Assembly: GCA_964512305.1 (NCBI GenBank)
Contig: CAZEIW010000128.1
Coordinates: 1-33,666, forward strand
Source: CAZEIW01 sp964512305
Lineage (GTDB): Bacteria; Pseudomonadota; Gammaproteobacteria; Burkholderiales; Burkholderiaceae_F
DNA: 33,666 nucleotides
Direction: 5' to 3'
The notes under the pieces are model-generated. The model was not told the DNA's origin. It did no database searches and saw only the letters and a list, made by a program, of their open reading frames with translations. Of the stretch, positions 15,875 through 23,882 are shown in pieces (positions within the stretch are counted from its first letter, which is position 1; every line of letters starts with the position of its first letter). The translations under genes were made by a program, and so were the position numbers.

Positions 15875-16741
15875 CTACCGCGCGGACTCGAACAGCAGGC
15901 TCAGCACGACGTGATGCTCGTGCACGACGGCCGCGATCAGTTCCTCGAGGCGCTCCCAGTCCTCCGCGCGCGCGCAGTGCTCGATCTCGGCGCACATCGA
16001 CGACAGGCGGTTGACGCCGAGGAACTCGGCGGCCGAGCGCAGCGAGTGCGCATCGCGCACGCACTGATCGGCGTCGCGCGCCGCGGCCGCCTGCTGCAGG
16101 CGCTCGATCTTCTGCTGCGAGCTGATCGCGAACTCTTCCATCACGGTCGGGCCGAAGCTGCGGTCGTGCGGCTTGACCTGCGCCAGGCGCTGCACGGCCG
16201 CGCGCAGGCGCTCGGCGTCGGACTCGGCCAGCCCGATGCGCTGCCCGTCGGCCGCGGCGCGGTCGGCCGTCTTGCCGAGCGCCCGCCGCAGTGCGACATC
16301 GAGCGAGGCGGCGTGGATCGGCTTGCTCAGGTGATCGGTGAAGCCTGCCATCAGGCAGCGCAGCCGGTCCGCCTCCGACGCGTACCCGGTCACCGCGATC
16401 ACCGGCATCGGCAGGCGGCCGGCGGCTTGCTCGCGCTCGCGCAGGCGGCGCAGCACCTCGAACCCGTCCATGTCGGGCATGCCGAGATCCAGCAGCAGCA
16501 GGTCGAACTCGCCGGCGAGCGCGCTTTCGATCGCCTGCGCCGGGTCGCTCAGCACGGCCGCGCGGTGCCCGAGCAGGGAAACCAGGTGCGATTGCAGAGC
16601 GGCCGACAGCGCATCGTCGTCGACCACGCCGACGCAGGCGGGACGATCCGATCTGTCGCGAACCGATGCTGAGGTCACCGAACGGCCAGCCGAAGCGTAC
16701 TCATCGTGCGCGTTTCCGGGCCGGACTATAACCCGCGACAC
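15875..16741 (-). CDS. Response regulator with REC and Hpt domains
   Basis: Up to 288 residues. The N-terminal receiver (about 36-155) has the acidic pocket VVDDDAL, phosphoacceptor Asp85 in LLLLDLGMPDMDG and Lys140 in LSKPI. The C-terminal Hpt domain (about 195-288) has the site AHSLRSAAEFLG (His232); the usual Gly-Ser after the His segment is replaced by Ser-Ala. There is no DNA-binding or enzymatic output domain, so this is a relay protein. The start is uncertain: ATG 16741 gives about 35 weakly structured residues before the receiver, and GTG 16678 is an alternative; neither has a clear ribosome binding site. It is 8 bp upstream of the hybrid kinase gene and 127 bp after the cyclase gene. 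Confidence 0.88.
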   Translation of the reverse strand: MSRVIVRPGNAHDEYASAGRSVTSASVRDRSDRPACVGVVDDDALSAALQSHLVSLLGHRAAVLSDPAQAIESALAGEFDLLLLDLGMPDMDGFEVLRRLREREQAAGRLPMPVIAVTGYASEADRLRCLMAGFTDHLSKPIHAASLDVALRRALGKTADRAAADGQRIGLAESDAERLRAAVQRLAQVKPHDRSFGPTVMEEFAISSQQKIERLQQAAAARDADQCVRDAHSLRSAAEFLGVNRLSSMCAEIEHCARAEDWERLEELIAAVVHEHHVVLSLLFESAR

Positions 16742-16868
16742 GGGCGGCGGATACCTGCGGCAACCGCGGCTTCGAGGGGCACGGCCTCATACGGTCGTCG
16801 GCGGCTTCGGCACGGAAATCGCCCGGCTTTGCGTTCGACGGCGTCGCCGTGCGCGGCGCTGATGGCTC

Positions 16869-18134
16869 TCAGGAGCGGCGCGCCTGCCTCTCGGCATACA
16901 TCGCGCGGTCCGCTTCGCCGATCAGGTCGGCAAGCGAACGGGTGTCGCCCGGGCCGAAGACCGCGGCGCCGCAGGCGAGCGACAGCGGCAGGGCGTCGGC
17001 GGCCTCCCCGCGCGCGGAGATCTGCCGCCGCAGGTGGGTGATCATCGCCGCGGCATCGCCCGTGCTGGCGACCACCACGAATTCGTCGCCGCCCGGCCGG
17101 GAGATCAGGTCGGCCGACCTGAACGAGCGCCGCAGCAGCGCAGCCACCTCGCGCAGCAGCCGGTCGCCGGCGTCGTGGCCGCGGGCATCGTTGACCTGCT
17201 TCAGGCCGTCGACGTCCAGGTAGAGCACGGTCGACGGCATCGCGTTGCGCGCCGACAGCTTCAGTTGCCGCTCGCCGAGCAGCATCAGGCCGCGCCGGTT
17301 GTAAAGGCCGGTCAGCTCGTCGGTGATCGTCAGGCGCTCCAGCTCGGCGTTGAGGCGCCTGATCTCGTCGTCCGCGCGGCGCCGGCGCGACACGTCGTGC
17401 AGCATCACGACCCAGCCGGCGCCGGTGCCGGCGTCCTCGCCGATCTCGGACACGACGCTCTCGACCGCGATCCGCTCGGCGCCCGGCCGCAACGGCGCCA
17501 GCACCATGCGCTCGGACGGCGGGTTGCGCAGCGGATGCAACGCCTGGCCGCCGCGCTCGTCGTAGAGCTGGACCACCGCCTGGATCGACAGGCCGACCGA
17601 TTCCCTGGCGACGGCCGCCGTCAGGCGCTCGGCGGCCGGATTCATCAGCGTGATCGTTCCGCCGGCGTCGGTGGCGATCACGGCCTCGGGGAACGCGCGC
17701 AGCGTCGCGGTCAGCAGCTGCTCGCGGTCGCGCAGCCGCCGCTCGAGCGAATGCTTGTAGATCGCGACCTCGACGGCGCTGCGCAGCTCGTCGACCTTGA
17801 CCGGCTTGACCAGGTAGCTGTGCGGCTCCACCACCTTGGCGCGCTGCACCGTCTCCTCGTCGGAGAACGCGGTCAGGAAGACGACCGGCACGTCGTGGGT
17901 CGCCCGCAGCTCGCGCGCGGCCTCGATGCCGTCGCGCGGCCCCGCGATGTTGACGTCCATCAGCACCAGGTCGGGCCGGTGGTCGTGCGCCAGCCGGATC
18001 GCTTCATCCGCGGTCGCGGCGGTCGAGGGCACGTTGTAGCCGAAGTAGGACAGGCTTCGCTGCAGGTCCTTCGCGACGACCCATTCGTCCTCGACGACCA
18101 GGATCGTTGGACGCTGGCCGACTTGGATCGTCAT
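16869..18134 (-). CDS. REC-PAS-GGDEF diguanylate cyclase
   Basis: A 421-residue cytosolic protein. The receiver (about 9-125) has VVEDEW, phosphoacceptor Asp60 in DLVLMDVNIAG and Lys110 in YLVKPVK. A PAS domain covers about 135-250, followed by a short coil and a GGDEF domain (about 265-415). The active-site motif GGDEF (348-352) is intact, with the upstream TDELTGLYNRRG and LYLDVDGLKQVND metal-binding segment. The inhibitory I-site RxxD (RSAD, 339-342) lies exactly five residues before it. It should therefore make c-di-GMP from GTP with product inhibition. The receiver type (DVNIAGPRDGIEAA) is the one often paired with HWE/HisKA_2 kinases, and such a kinase gene lies 24 bp upstream; phosphorylation by it is inferred. 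Confidence 0.94.
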   Translation of the reverse strand: MTIQVGQRPTILVVEDEWVVAKDLQRSLSYFGYNVPSTAATADEAIRLAHDHRPDLVLMDVNIAGPRDGIEAARELRATHDVPVVFLTAFSDEETVQRAKVVEPHSYLVKPVKVDELRSAVEVAIYKHSLERRLRDREQLLTATLRAFPEAVIATDAGGTITLMNPAAERLTAAVARESVGLSIQAVVQLYDERGGQALHPLRNPPSERMVLAPLRPGAERIAVESVVSEIGEDAGTGAGWVVMLHDVSRRRRADDEIRRLNAELERLTITDELTGLYNRRGLMLLGERQLKLSARNAMPSTVLYLDVDGLKQVNDARGHDAGDRLLREVAALLRRSFRSADLISRPGGDEFVVVASTGDAAAMITHLRRQISARGEAADALPLSLACGAAVFGPGDTRSLADLIGEADRAMYAERQARRS

Positions 18135-18158
18135 GACGGCCCGAACGGATCCCGCGCG

Positions 18159-19721
18159 CTAGCCGAGCGGGTGCGCCTGCCCGGTGCCGAACCGGAACAA
18201 GAAGGCGGTGCCCCCGTCGCGGCGCACCTCGGTTCGCGCCTGCAGCTGCTGCGCGAACGTGAAGACGAGGTCGAGCCCGAGCGAGCGCGAATTTTGCAGG
18301 TCGATGTCCGGCGGCAGGCCGACCCCGTCGTCGCCGACCTCGAGCTCGATCTGGTCGGCGCCCCCGCGCTGCATCAGCACGCGTACGCAGCCGCCCCGGC
18401 CGTCCGGAAACGCGTGCTTGAGCGCGTTGGTCACCAGCTCGTTGATCATCAGGCCGCACGGGATCGCCGTGTCGACGCCCAGACGCACGTCGTCCCGGAT
18501 CTCGACCTCGCGCGAGATGCCGCGCCGGTCGGCGCCGAACGACGTGCACAGGCTGTCGACCAGCATGCGCACGTACTCGTCGAAGCCGACGCTCGCGACG
18601 TCCTTCGACTGGTACAGCTTCTCGTGCACCAGCGCGATCGATCGCACCCGGCCCTGGCTCTCGTTGAACGCGGCGCGCGCGACCGCGTCCTCGATGTGGT
18701 GCGACTGCAGGTTGAGCAGGCTGACGATCACCTGCAGGTTGTTCTTGACCCGGTGGTGGATCTCCTTGAGCAGCACCTCCTTCTCCCGCACCGAGTTCTG
18801 CAGGTCGCGGGTGCGCTCGGCGACCCGCCGCTCCAGGTCGCGGTTGAGGTCGTTGAGCGTTTGCACCGCGCGCAGCTGCTCGGCCCACATCCAGGCCTTC
18901 TCGCCGATCGCCTGGATCAGCGTGGTCTCGCGCGCGGTCCAGTTGCGGGGCGCCGCGGCGATCGCGGCGAACACCGCGGCCCATGCGTTGTCGCGCGCCA
19001 GCGGCACGACCACGCACGCGCGCGTCGACGGCTCCTGGGTCGTCGCAGCCTGCAGCGCGCTCGTGCGCGGGTCGGTGCGCGCGTCGCGCACGACCACGGT
19101 GCGGCCTTCCGTCAGCTCCGGCAGGATCGCCGGCCATATCGGCTCGAGCTCGGGCGGGCCGCCATGGCGGGCCGCCGCGGCGGATCCGTTGCCGCCGTCG
19201 GCAGCGACGTCGCCGAAGAGGCACTGCACCATCGACAGGTGGGCGGCGGCGCGCGTCTCGGCGTGGCGCAGGAGGTCGTCGATGCGCTTGAACTCGCGCA
19301 GCTCCTCGGACAGCTCGAGCGCCAGGCGCTGGTCGGCCTCGACCCGGCGGCGGTCGCTGATGTCGCGGATCGCGCTCGAGACCAGCGTGCCGTCCTCGGT
19401 GTGCAGCGGGCTCAGGCTGACCTCGATCGGGAACTCGCTGCCGTCGCGCTTGCGGCCGTACAACTCGAGCCCCGAGCCCATGCCGCGCACCCGCGGATCG
19501 GCGAAATAGCCGGCCCGGTGGCCGGAGTGGCGCGCGCGCAGGCGCGACGGCATCAGCACTTCGACCGGCTGTCCCACCAGCTCGGAGCGCTCGTAGCCGA
19601 ACAGCCGCTCGGTCTGGGCGTTGACCAGCACGATGTGGCCGCCGTGGTCGACGATCACCATCGCGTCCGGGGCGGACTCGAGCAGGCCCCGTACGGTGTC
19701 GTCCTCCAGCTGACTGATCAT
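18159..19721 (-). CDS. PAS-GAF sensor kinase of the HWE/HisKA_2 type
   Basis: A 520-residue soluble sensor kinase. A PAS domain (about 5-125, SAPDAMVIVDHGGHIVLVN) precedes a GAF-like domain (about 145-285, ending AVFAAIAAAPRNWTARETTL). A coil (about 285-315) leads to the HisKA_2 phosphoacceptor motif EIHHRVKNNLQV (His322/323). The HATPase domain has MINELVTNALKHAFPDG and GDDGVGLP. The ending LGLDLVFTFAQQLQA is typical of this class, whose members usually signal to stand-alone or REC-output regulators. The ATG at 19721 matches the start of the PAS domain; the frame is open upstream without similarity. The downstream cyclase begins 24 bp later, so the two are probably a cognate pair. Confidence 0.92.
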   Translation of the reverse strand: MISQLEDDTVRGLLESAPDAMVIVDHGGHIVLVNAQTERLFGYERSELVGQPVEVLMPSRLRARHSGHRAGYFADPRVRGMGSGLELYGRKRDGSEFPIEVSLSPLHTEDGTLVSSAIRDISDRRRVEADQRLALELSEELREFKRIDDLLRHAETRAAAHLSMVQCLFGDVAADGGNGSAAAARHGGPPELEPIWPAILPELTEGRTVVVRDARTDPRTSALQAATTQEPSTRACVVVPLARDNAWAAVFAAIAAAPRNWTARETTLIQAIGEKAWMWAEQLRAVQTLNDLNRDLERRVAERTRDLQNSVREKEVLLKEIHHRVKNNLQVIVSLLNLQSHHIEDAVARAAFNESQGRVRSIALVHEKLYQSKDVASVGFDEYVRMLVDSLCTSFGADRRGISREVEIRDDVRLGVDTAIPCGLMINELVTNALKHAFPDGRGGCVRVLMQRGGADQIELEVGDDGVGLPPDIDLQNSRSLGLDLVFTFAQQLQARTEVRRDGGTAFLFRFGTGQAHPLG

Positions 19722-19832
19722 GCGCAACGGACTTCCCCCGGCACGGACTGCGTACGCAGGTGATCCGCGTCGCCGCAGCGGCGGTACGCGCGCAACGCGT
19801 ATGAGCCGACAATGATATCTTCGCGGCACGCG

Positions 19833-19895
19833 GAAGACCCAGCGGTTTTTGGCGGGCAGGGTCTTCGCGGCACCCTATTCGGGCCGCAGGGTCTT
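19833..19895. repeat. Repeated GGGTCTT motifs upstream of the sensor kinase
   Basis: GCAGGGTCTT occurs at 19856-19865 and again exactly 30 bp on at 19886-19895. An inverted copy, GAAGACCC (19833-19840), pairs with GGGTCTTC (19859-19866) across an 18-nt loop. A -10-like TATCAT (minus strand, about 19814-19819) lies just downstream for the sensor kinase. The rest of the 294-bp gap from 19722 to 20015 shows no gene. The motifs could be operator sites for this transcription unit. Confidence 0.4.
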
Positions 19896-20015
19896 GCGTG
19901 CTGCGGATCGTTCGTACGCTAATCACGCAGCGCGCGCGAAAAGCAACCCCGCCGCCGTGGTCAAGGCCGGCGCGGTTATGAAACGGAGCCTGGGGAGGCG
20001 GCCGGCGCGATCCGG

Positions 20016-21242
20016 CTAAGGCGTGCCGAGTGCGGCACCGGCCGCGGCGGCGGCGACCACCACCGCCCACGGTGGCAGCTTCCAGAGCGCAAGCGCCGCC
20101 CAGGCGGCCAGGCCGAGCGCGAAGTCGCCCGGCGATCGCACTGCGCCGGTCCACACGGGGTTGTAGAGCGCGGCCAGCAGCAGGCCCACGACCGCCGCGT
20201 TGATGCCGCCAAGCGCGGACTGCGCCCATCCGTGGCGGCGCAGCCCGTCCCAGAACGGCAGCGTGCCGAGCACGAGCAAAAATCCGGGCAGGAAGATCGA
20301 GACCAGGCAAAGCGCGGCGCCGGCCCAGCCGGCGGGGGCCGATCGCATCGAGGCGCCGAGGAAGGCCGCGAACGTGAAAAGCGGGCCCGGCACGGCCTGC
20401 GCTGCGCCATAGCCGGCGAGGAACACGTCGCCGCCAACCCATCCCCGGGCCACCACCTCGGACTGCAGCAGCGGCAGCACCACGTGCCCGCCCCCGAACA
20501 CCAGCGCTCCGGCCCGGTAGAACGCATCGATGCGTGGCACGGGGCCGTCGGGCCAGCGCGCGGCGAGCAGCGGCAGCAAGACCAGCAGCGCGAAGAACGC
20601 CCCGAGCGCGGCCATCGCGAGCCGGCGCGGCACGCGGATCTGCAGCGATTCGTGCGGCGCATTGCGCGCCGGCTCCACCAGCACGAGGCCCAGCGCGCCG
20701 GCGCAGGCGAGCACCGCGACCTGGACCGGCGCGGCCGGCCACGCCAGCACGGCGCACGCCGACAGCACGGCGAGCGTCGCGCGCCGCGCGTCCGGGCACA
20801 GCGTGCGCGCCATCGTCCAGACCGCCTGCGCGACCACCGCCACCGCCGCCAGCTTGAGCCCGTGCAGCAGGCCCGGATGCAGCGCATCGCGCCAGTCCTG
20901 CAGGCCGATCGCCAGCGCGGCCAGGACAAGCGCCGATGGCAGCGTGAAGCCGAGCCAGGCGGCGCAGGCGCCGGCGAATCCGGCGCGCGAGAGGCCGACC
21001 GCGATGCCGACCTGGCTGCTCGAGGGCCCCGGCAGAAACTGACACAGCGCGACGAGGTCGGCGAACGACTGCTCGACCAGCCAGCGGCGCCGCACAACGA
21101 ACTCGTCCCGGAAATAGCCCAGGTGCGCGACCGGTCCGCCGAACGAGGTCAGGCCGAGCCGCAGAAAGGCCAGGAATACCCCGGCCGCGGCGCGCGCGCC
21201 GGCCGGTTTCGCCGTGTCGGCAGCGGTCGCGTCGCCCGTCAT
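20016..21242 (-). CDS. chrA: Chromate transporter, CHR family
   Basis: A 408-residue inner-membrane protein with two homologous CHR halves. The first has FLRLGLTSFGGPVAHLGYFR and CQFLPGPSSSQVGIAVG; the second has YRAGALVFGGGHVVLPLLQ and GYGAAQAVPGPLFTFAAFLG. About ten hydrophobic segments are visible. Long-chain CHR proteins export chromate from the cytoplasm by proton-motive force. The full two-half length (about 400) is normal. The ATG at 21242 is followed by a polar N-terminus of about 20 residues; no strong ribosome binding site is seen. No chrB regulator is next to it. It lies upstream of, and in the same direction as, the signalling cassette but 294 bp away, so it is probably a separate unit. 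Confidence 0.94.
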   Translation of the reverse strand: MTGDATAADTAKPAGARAAAGVFLAFLRLGLTSFGGPVAHLGYFRDEFVVRRRWLVEQSFADLVALCQFLPGPSSSQVGIAVGLSRAGFAGACAAWLGFTLPSALVLAALAIGLQDWRDALHPGLLHGLKLAAVAVVAQAVWTMARTLCPDARRATLAVLSACAVLAWPAAPVQVAVLACAGALGLVLVEPARNAPHESLQIRVPRRLAMAALGAFFALLVLLPLLAARWPDGPVPRIDAFYRAGALVFGGGHVVLPLLQSEVVARGWVGGDVFLAGYGAAQAVPGPLFTFAAFLGASMRSAPAGWAGAALCLVSIFLPGFLLVLGTLPFWDGLRRHGWAQSALGGINAAVVGLLLAALYNPVWTGAVRSPGDFALGLAAWAALALWKLPPWAVVVAAAAAGAALGTP

Positions 21243-21625
21243 TCGCGCGCGGCGGAAGGCTTTGCGAAACGACGGCGCGCCGGGTGCGCTCGGGTGGTCA
21301 TGGGCGCGCGATTATCGGCCAGTTCGGAGGCGCGAGACGACCCCGCTCATGGCGGCCTTCGCCGGTGCGGGCTGCGGGAATCGTTGTGCGCCTGCGTCTG
21401 CTCGATCGCCGAATTCGGGCCGGGCACCCTCGCGCCACTGCGGACCGCTTCTCCAGGGTACGTAATGTGTGAGGACGATTTTCATTTCGGTGCGAGCGGC
21501 CGAAAATTCGGGTCCCAAGCCCCTGACGTTGCTCGGGTAAAGGTCATTACGGTATTGTCGACTACCTTGTTAGCGGTGTTCGAAAGCCGGCGTTGCTGTA
21601 AACCAATTTATGTAAAAGGGTATAG
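21243..21625. other. Intergenic region between divergent chrA and small gene
   Basis: About 380 bp with no supportable gene. The half near chrA (to about 21450) is GC-rich. The half near the small plus-strand gene (about 21455-21625) is markedly richer in A/T than the rest of the window, as expected for promoter DNA. A possible but weak promoter pair is TTGCTC with TATTGT 18 bp on (about 21530-21560). No riboswitch, RNA gene or repeat was recognised. Confidence 0.55.
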
Positions 21626-22048
21626 ATGGCGCGCACCCCTCCGGATCGCCGCCTTGGCCGCTCGCTGGTTAGTGATCCCACACTGACTGTGCAAGACCGG
21701 GTCGATGACTCCGACTGGCAGGGGCGTCGCCGCCCCGCCTCGGCATTCGATCGCGTCGCGTCCCGGACTGCCCAAGCCTGGCTGCAACACCTGCCGCCGG
21801 AGCTCATGCCACGCGAGCTCGTGCAGCGGTTTCCGCGCGTGCTGAACCAGATCGCGCTGCTGTGGCAGGCCCCGGCCGAGTGCTGCGACTATTTCGACAG
21901 CCTGCTGATCGACCGTCGCGGATCGCGCCGCGGCTTCCCGCTGCCGGTGATGCGCGAGATCGCCGCGCTGTTCGACTACTACCGCGAGAAGTTCCCTCAG
22001 GCCACTCGACTCCCCTCTCCCGCCGCGCGGGAGAGGGGCCGGGGGTGA
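21626..22048 (+). CDS. Conserved-looking small protein of unknown function
   Basis: A 140-residue soluble protein. I cannot name a family, though the style (WLQHLPPELMPRELVQRFPR, ALLWQAPAECCDYFDSLLID, RRGSRRGFPLPVMREIAAL) resembles small uncharacterised proteins of Burkholderiales. AAAGGG lies 5 bases before the ATG. Residues 1-45 are charged and probably flexible; 48-125 look like a compact helical domain. The last ~12 residues (PSPAARERGRG) are encoded by a REP-like element that begins at 22012, so the original C-terminus was probably different and the repeat supplies the present stop. It is convergent with the solute-binding protein gene. Confidence 0.7.
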   Translation: MARTPPDRRLGRSLVSDPTLTVQDRVDDSDWQGRRRPASAFDRVASRTAQAWLQHLPPELMPRELVQRFPRVLNQIALLWQAPAECCDYFDSLLIDRRGSRRGFPLPVMREIAALFDYYREKFPQATRLPSPAARERGRG

Positions 22049-22051
22049 GGG
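22012..22051 (+). repeat. REP-like palindromic element, copy 3
   Basis: CCCCTCTCCCGC (22012-22023), loop CGC, GCGGGAGAGGGG (22027-22038), then tail GGGGGTGAGGG (22041-22051). It lies in inverted orientation to copy 4, 26 bp away, with the two tails facing each other. Its first 37 bases are read as the C-terminal codons of the small gene at 21626. Confidence 0.88.
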
Positions 22052-22077
22052 CTGCGCGCAATGTGCCAGAACGCCGA

Positions 22078-22115
22078 CCCTCACCCCTACCCCTCTCCCG
22101 CGAGCGGGAGAGGGG
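22078..22115 (+). repeat. REP-like palindromic element, copy 4 (inverted doublet with copy 3)
   Basis: Tail CCCTCACCCCTA (22078-22089) followed by CCCCTCTCCCGC (22090-22101), a 2-nt loop and GCGGGAGAGGGG (22104-22115). Together with copy 3 it makes a head-to-head pair of about 104 bp, the arrangement called BIME or REPIN in other bacteria. It ends 4 bp before the stop of the solute-binding protein gene on the other strand. Confidence 0.88.
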
Positions 22116-22119
22116 AAAT

Positions 22120-23691
22120 TTAGTCGACGCGCACGTATCGCACTTCCAGGATGTCGCTCGGCCACTGAACGACCTGCACGCCGCGGCGCATCACCCAGCT
22201 CAAGGTGCGCCGGTAAAGCGGCACGATCGCGATATCGTCCCGGATCGTCCGTTGCGCGTCGCCGAACATCGAGGCGCGCCTGGCCGGGTCGGCCTCGATT
22301 CGAGCCGCGTCGAGGATCCGGTCGAGCGCGGGGTTGCCGTAGCGGCCGGCGTTGAACGTCCCCGAAGAAGGGCCGAACGTGTGCAGCAGGCCGTCCAGCG
22401 GGACGAACGCATCGGTGCCCGGCGTGAACCCGAACTCGACCAGGCTCGCCGCGGCCTGCGTGAGCTTGGGGAAGAACACGGCCGGCGGCGAGACCTGCAG
22501 CGCGGTCCGGATGCCGACGCGGGTCAGCATCGCCGCGATGGCCTGGCAGGCGGCCTCGCGGAACCCGAGGTTGACGCAGTCGAGCGTCACGCCGAAGCCT
22601 TCCGGGTATCCGGCTTCGCGCAGCAGCGCGCGCGCCGTGTCCGGGTCGTACGCCAGCCTGCGCTCGAACTCGGCCGAGTAGCCGCCGACCCATCGCGAGA
22701 TCACCGAGCCGGTCGGCGTCGCGAGGCCGCGCAGCACCTTGCGCACGATCTGATCGACGTCGATCGCCTGGTACACCGCCTGCCTCACCCGCCGGTCGCG
22801 GAACGGGTTGCGGCCCTTCACGTCGCCGGACCCGAGCTCGTCGCGCGCCTGGTCGAACGCCAGATACTGGGTGCCGAGGTCGTCGATCTGCACGATCGTC
22901 AGGCGCGGGTCCTGGCTCAGACGCGCGACGTCCTGGAACGGCGGATCGACCACGAAATCGACCTCGCCCGAGGCGAGCGCCGCCAGGCGCGTCGCGTCGG
23001 ACGCGATCACCGTGTAGACGATCCGGTCGACGTTGCCGCGCTCGCCCCACCAGTCCGTGTTGGCGCCGAGCTCGGTGCGCACGTCGGGTTCGTAGCGCTC
23101 GAGGCGGTACGGCCCCGTTCCGTTCGCATGGCGCAGCGCCCAGGTCTCCTGCCTGGCGTTGAAGTCCTGCGGCGTCTCGACGTGGTGCTCGACCGACCAG
23201 CGCCGGCTCATCACCGCGAGGAAGGTCAGCTTCTCGGGAAACACCACGTCTGGCGCGACCAGCACGACGTCGACGGTCGCGTCGTCGATCTTGCGCACCT
23301 CGGAGATTCCGCGCACCTGGAAGGTGCGCTGCGACGGCGGCGTCATGGCGCGCTTGAGCGAAAACACGACATCGTCCGCGCCGAACGGCGAACCGTCGTG
23401 GAACCGCACGTCGCGCCGCAGATGGAAGCGCCACGCGCGGTTGTCGTGCGACTCCCAACTCACCGCGAGCGCGGGCTCGAGCCCGTACTCGCGGTTGCGA
23501 GCGACCAGCGACTCGTAGATCTGCGAAACGATCCGGGTCTGATACAGCAACGCCAGCGCATGCGGGTCGAAGCTCTGCGGGTCGGCCGCCGAGGCCACGC
23601 GCAGCGTCTTCGCAAGGGAGGGCGGCGCGGCGATCAGCGCGGCCAGCGCCGCCAGGGCCAGCACGGCAGGGACGATACGGCGCTGCCACAC
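22120..23691 (-). CDS. Family 5 ABC transporter substrate-binding protein
   Basis: A 523-residue periplasmic binding protein of the peptide/nickel (DppA/OppA) group. A Sec signal peptide (basic start, then AVLALAALAALIAA) ends near PSLA-KTLRV. Family blocks are present: ADPQSFDPHAL, IYESLVARNREYGLEPALAVSWE, FHLRRDVRFHDGSPFGADDVVFSLKR (split here for length, residues about 93-118), NGTGPYRLERYEP and NPFRDRRVRQAVYQAID. The ligand (peptide, opine, metal complex or other) cannot be told from the sequence. The start is GTG 23691 with GGAGGA about 9 bases upstream. No permease or ATPase genes follow, so it is an orphan binding protein. It is divergent from metY across 191 bp. Confidence 0.92.
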   Translation of the reverse strand: MWQRRIVPAVLALAALAALIAAPPSLAKTLRVASAADPQSFDPHALALLYQTRIVSQIYESLVARNREYGLEPALAVSWESHDNRAWRFHLRRDVRFHDGSPFGADDVVFSLKRAMTPPSQRTFQVRGISEVRKIDDATVDVVLVAPDVVFPEKLTFLAVMSRRWSVEHHVETPQDFNARQETWALRHANGTGPYRLERYEPDVRTELGANTDWWGERGNVDRIVYTVIASDATRLAALASGEVDFVVDPPFQDVARLSQDPRLTIVQIDDLGTQYLAFDQARDELGSGDVKGRNPFRDRRVRQAVYQAIDVDQIVRKVLRGLATPTGSVISRWVGGYSAEFERRLAYDPDTARALLREAGYPEGFGVTLDCVNLGFREAACQAIAAMLTRVGIRTALQVSPPAVFFPKLTQAAASLVEFGFTPGTDAFVPLDGLLHTFGPSSGTFNAGRYGNPALDRILDAARIEADPARRASMFGDAQRTIRDDIAIVPLYRRTLSWVMRRGVQVVQWPSDILEVRYVRVD

Positions 23692-23790
23692 GTTTGCGCT
23701 CCTCCGTCGGGCGCCAGGGATACGCGCCTAAGCGATTCTCATTCCGTTCGCCGCATGCAGGTCCGCCGCCGATCGACCCTTCCCGCCGAG

Positions 23791-23830
23791 CTTCAGTGAC
23801 CGTCAGTGAGCCTGAGTGGGCCTCAGTGAG
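23791..23830 (+). repeat. Four 10-bp tandem repeats upstream of metY
   Basis: Four exact-length decamers stand end to end: CTTCAGTGAC, CGTCAGTGAG, CCTGAGTGGG, CCTCAGTGAG. Three contain CAGTGA in the same register; the third is a variant that makes a small inverted repeat CTGAG/CTCAG (23812-23816, 23822-23826) with the fourth. The array is 52 bp before the metY ATG. A further 6-bp hairpin (TCGAGT, 23848-23853; ACTCGA, 23859-23864) lies between. A spacing of about one helical turn suits cooperative protein binding; the regulator is unknown. Confidence 0.6.
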
Positions 23831-23882
23831 CGGTCCGGCCCCTACACTCGAGTCCTCAACTCGACGGGGGCGGGAGCAGACC

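Noticed and set aside
17034..19763. Very long open frames opposite the signalling genes (also 18004-21045 and 23816-26656)
   Set aside because: Long stop-free shadows are expected in DNA this GC-rich. They are rich in Arg, Ala, Gly and Pro, cross several real genes and show no domains.
22012..22115. CRISPR array
   Set aside because: Only two copies in inverted orientation, palindromic, with no regular spacers or cas genes.
23692..23882. SAM riboswitch upstream of metY
   Set aside because: No SAM-I, SAM-II or SAM-V-like conserved blocks or pseudoknot could be found; only the tandem repeats and a short hairpin are present.
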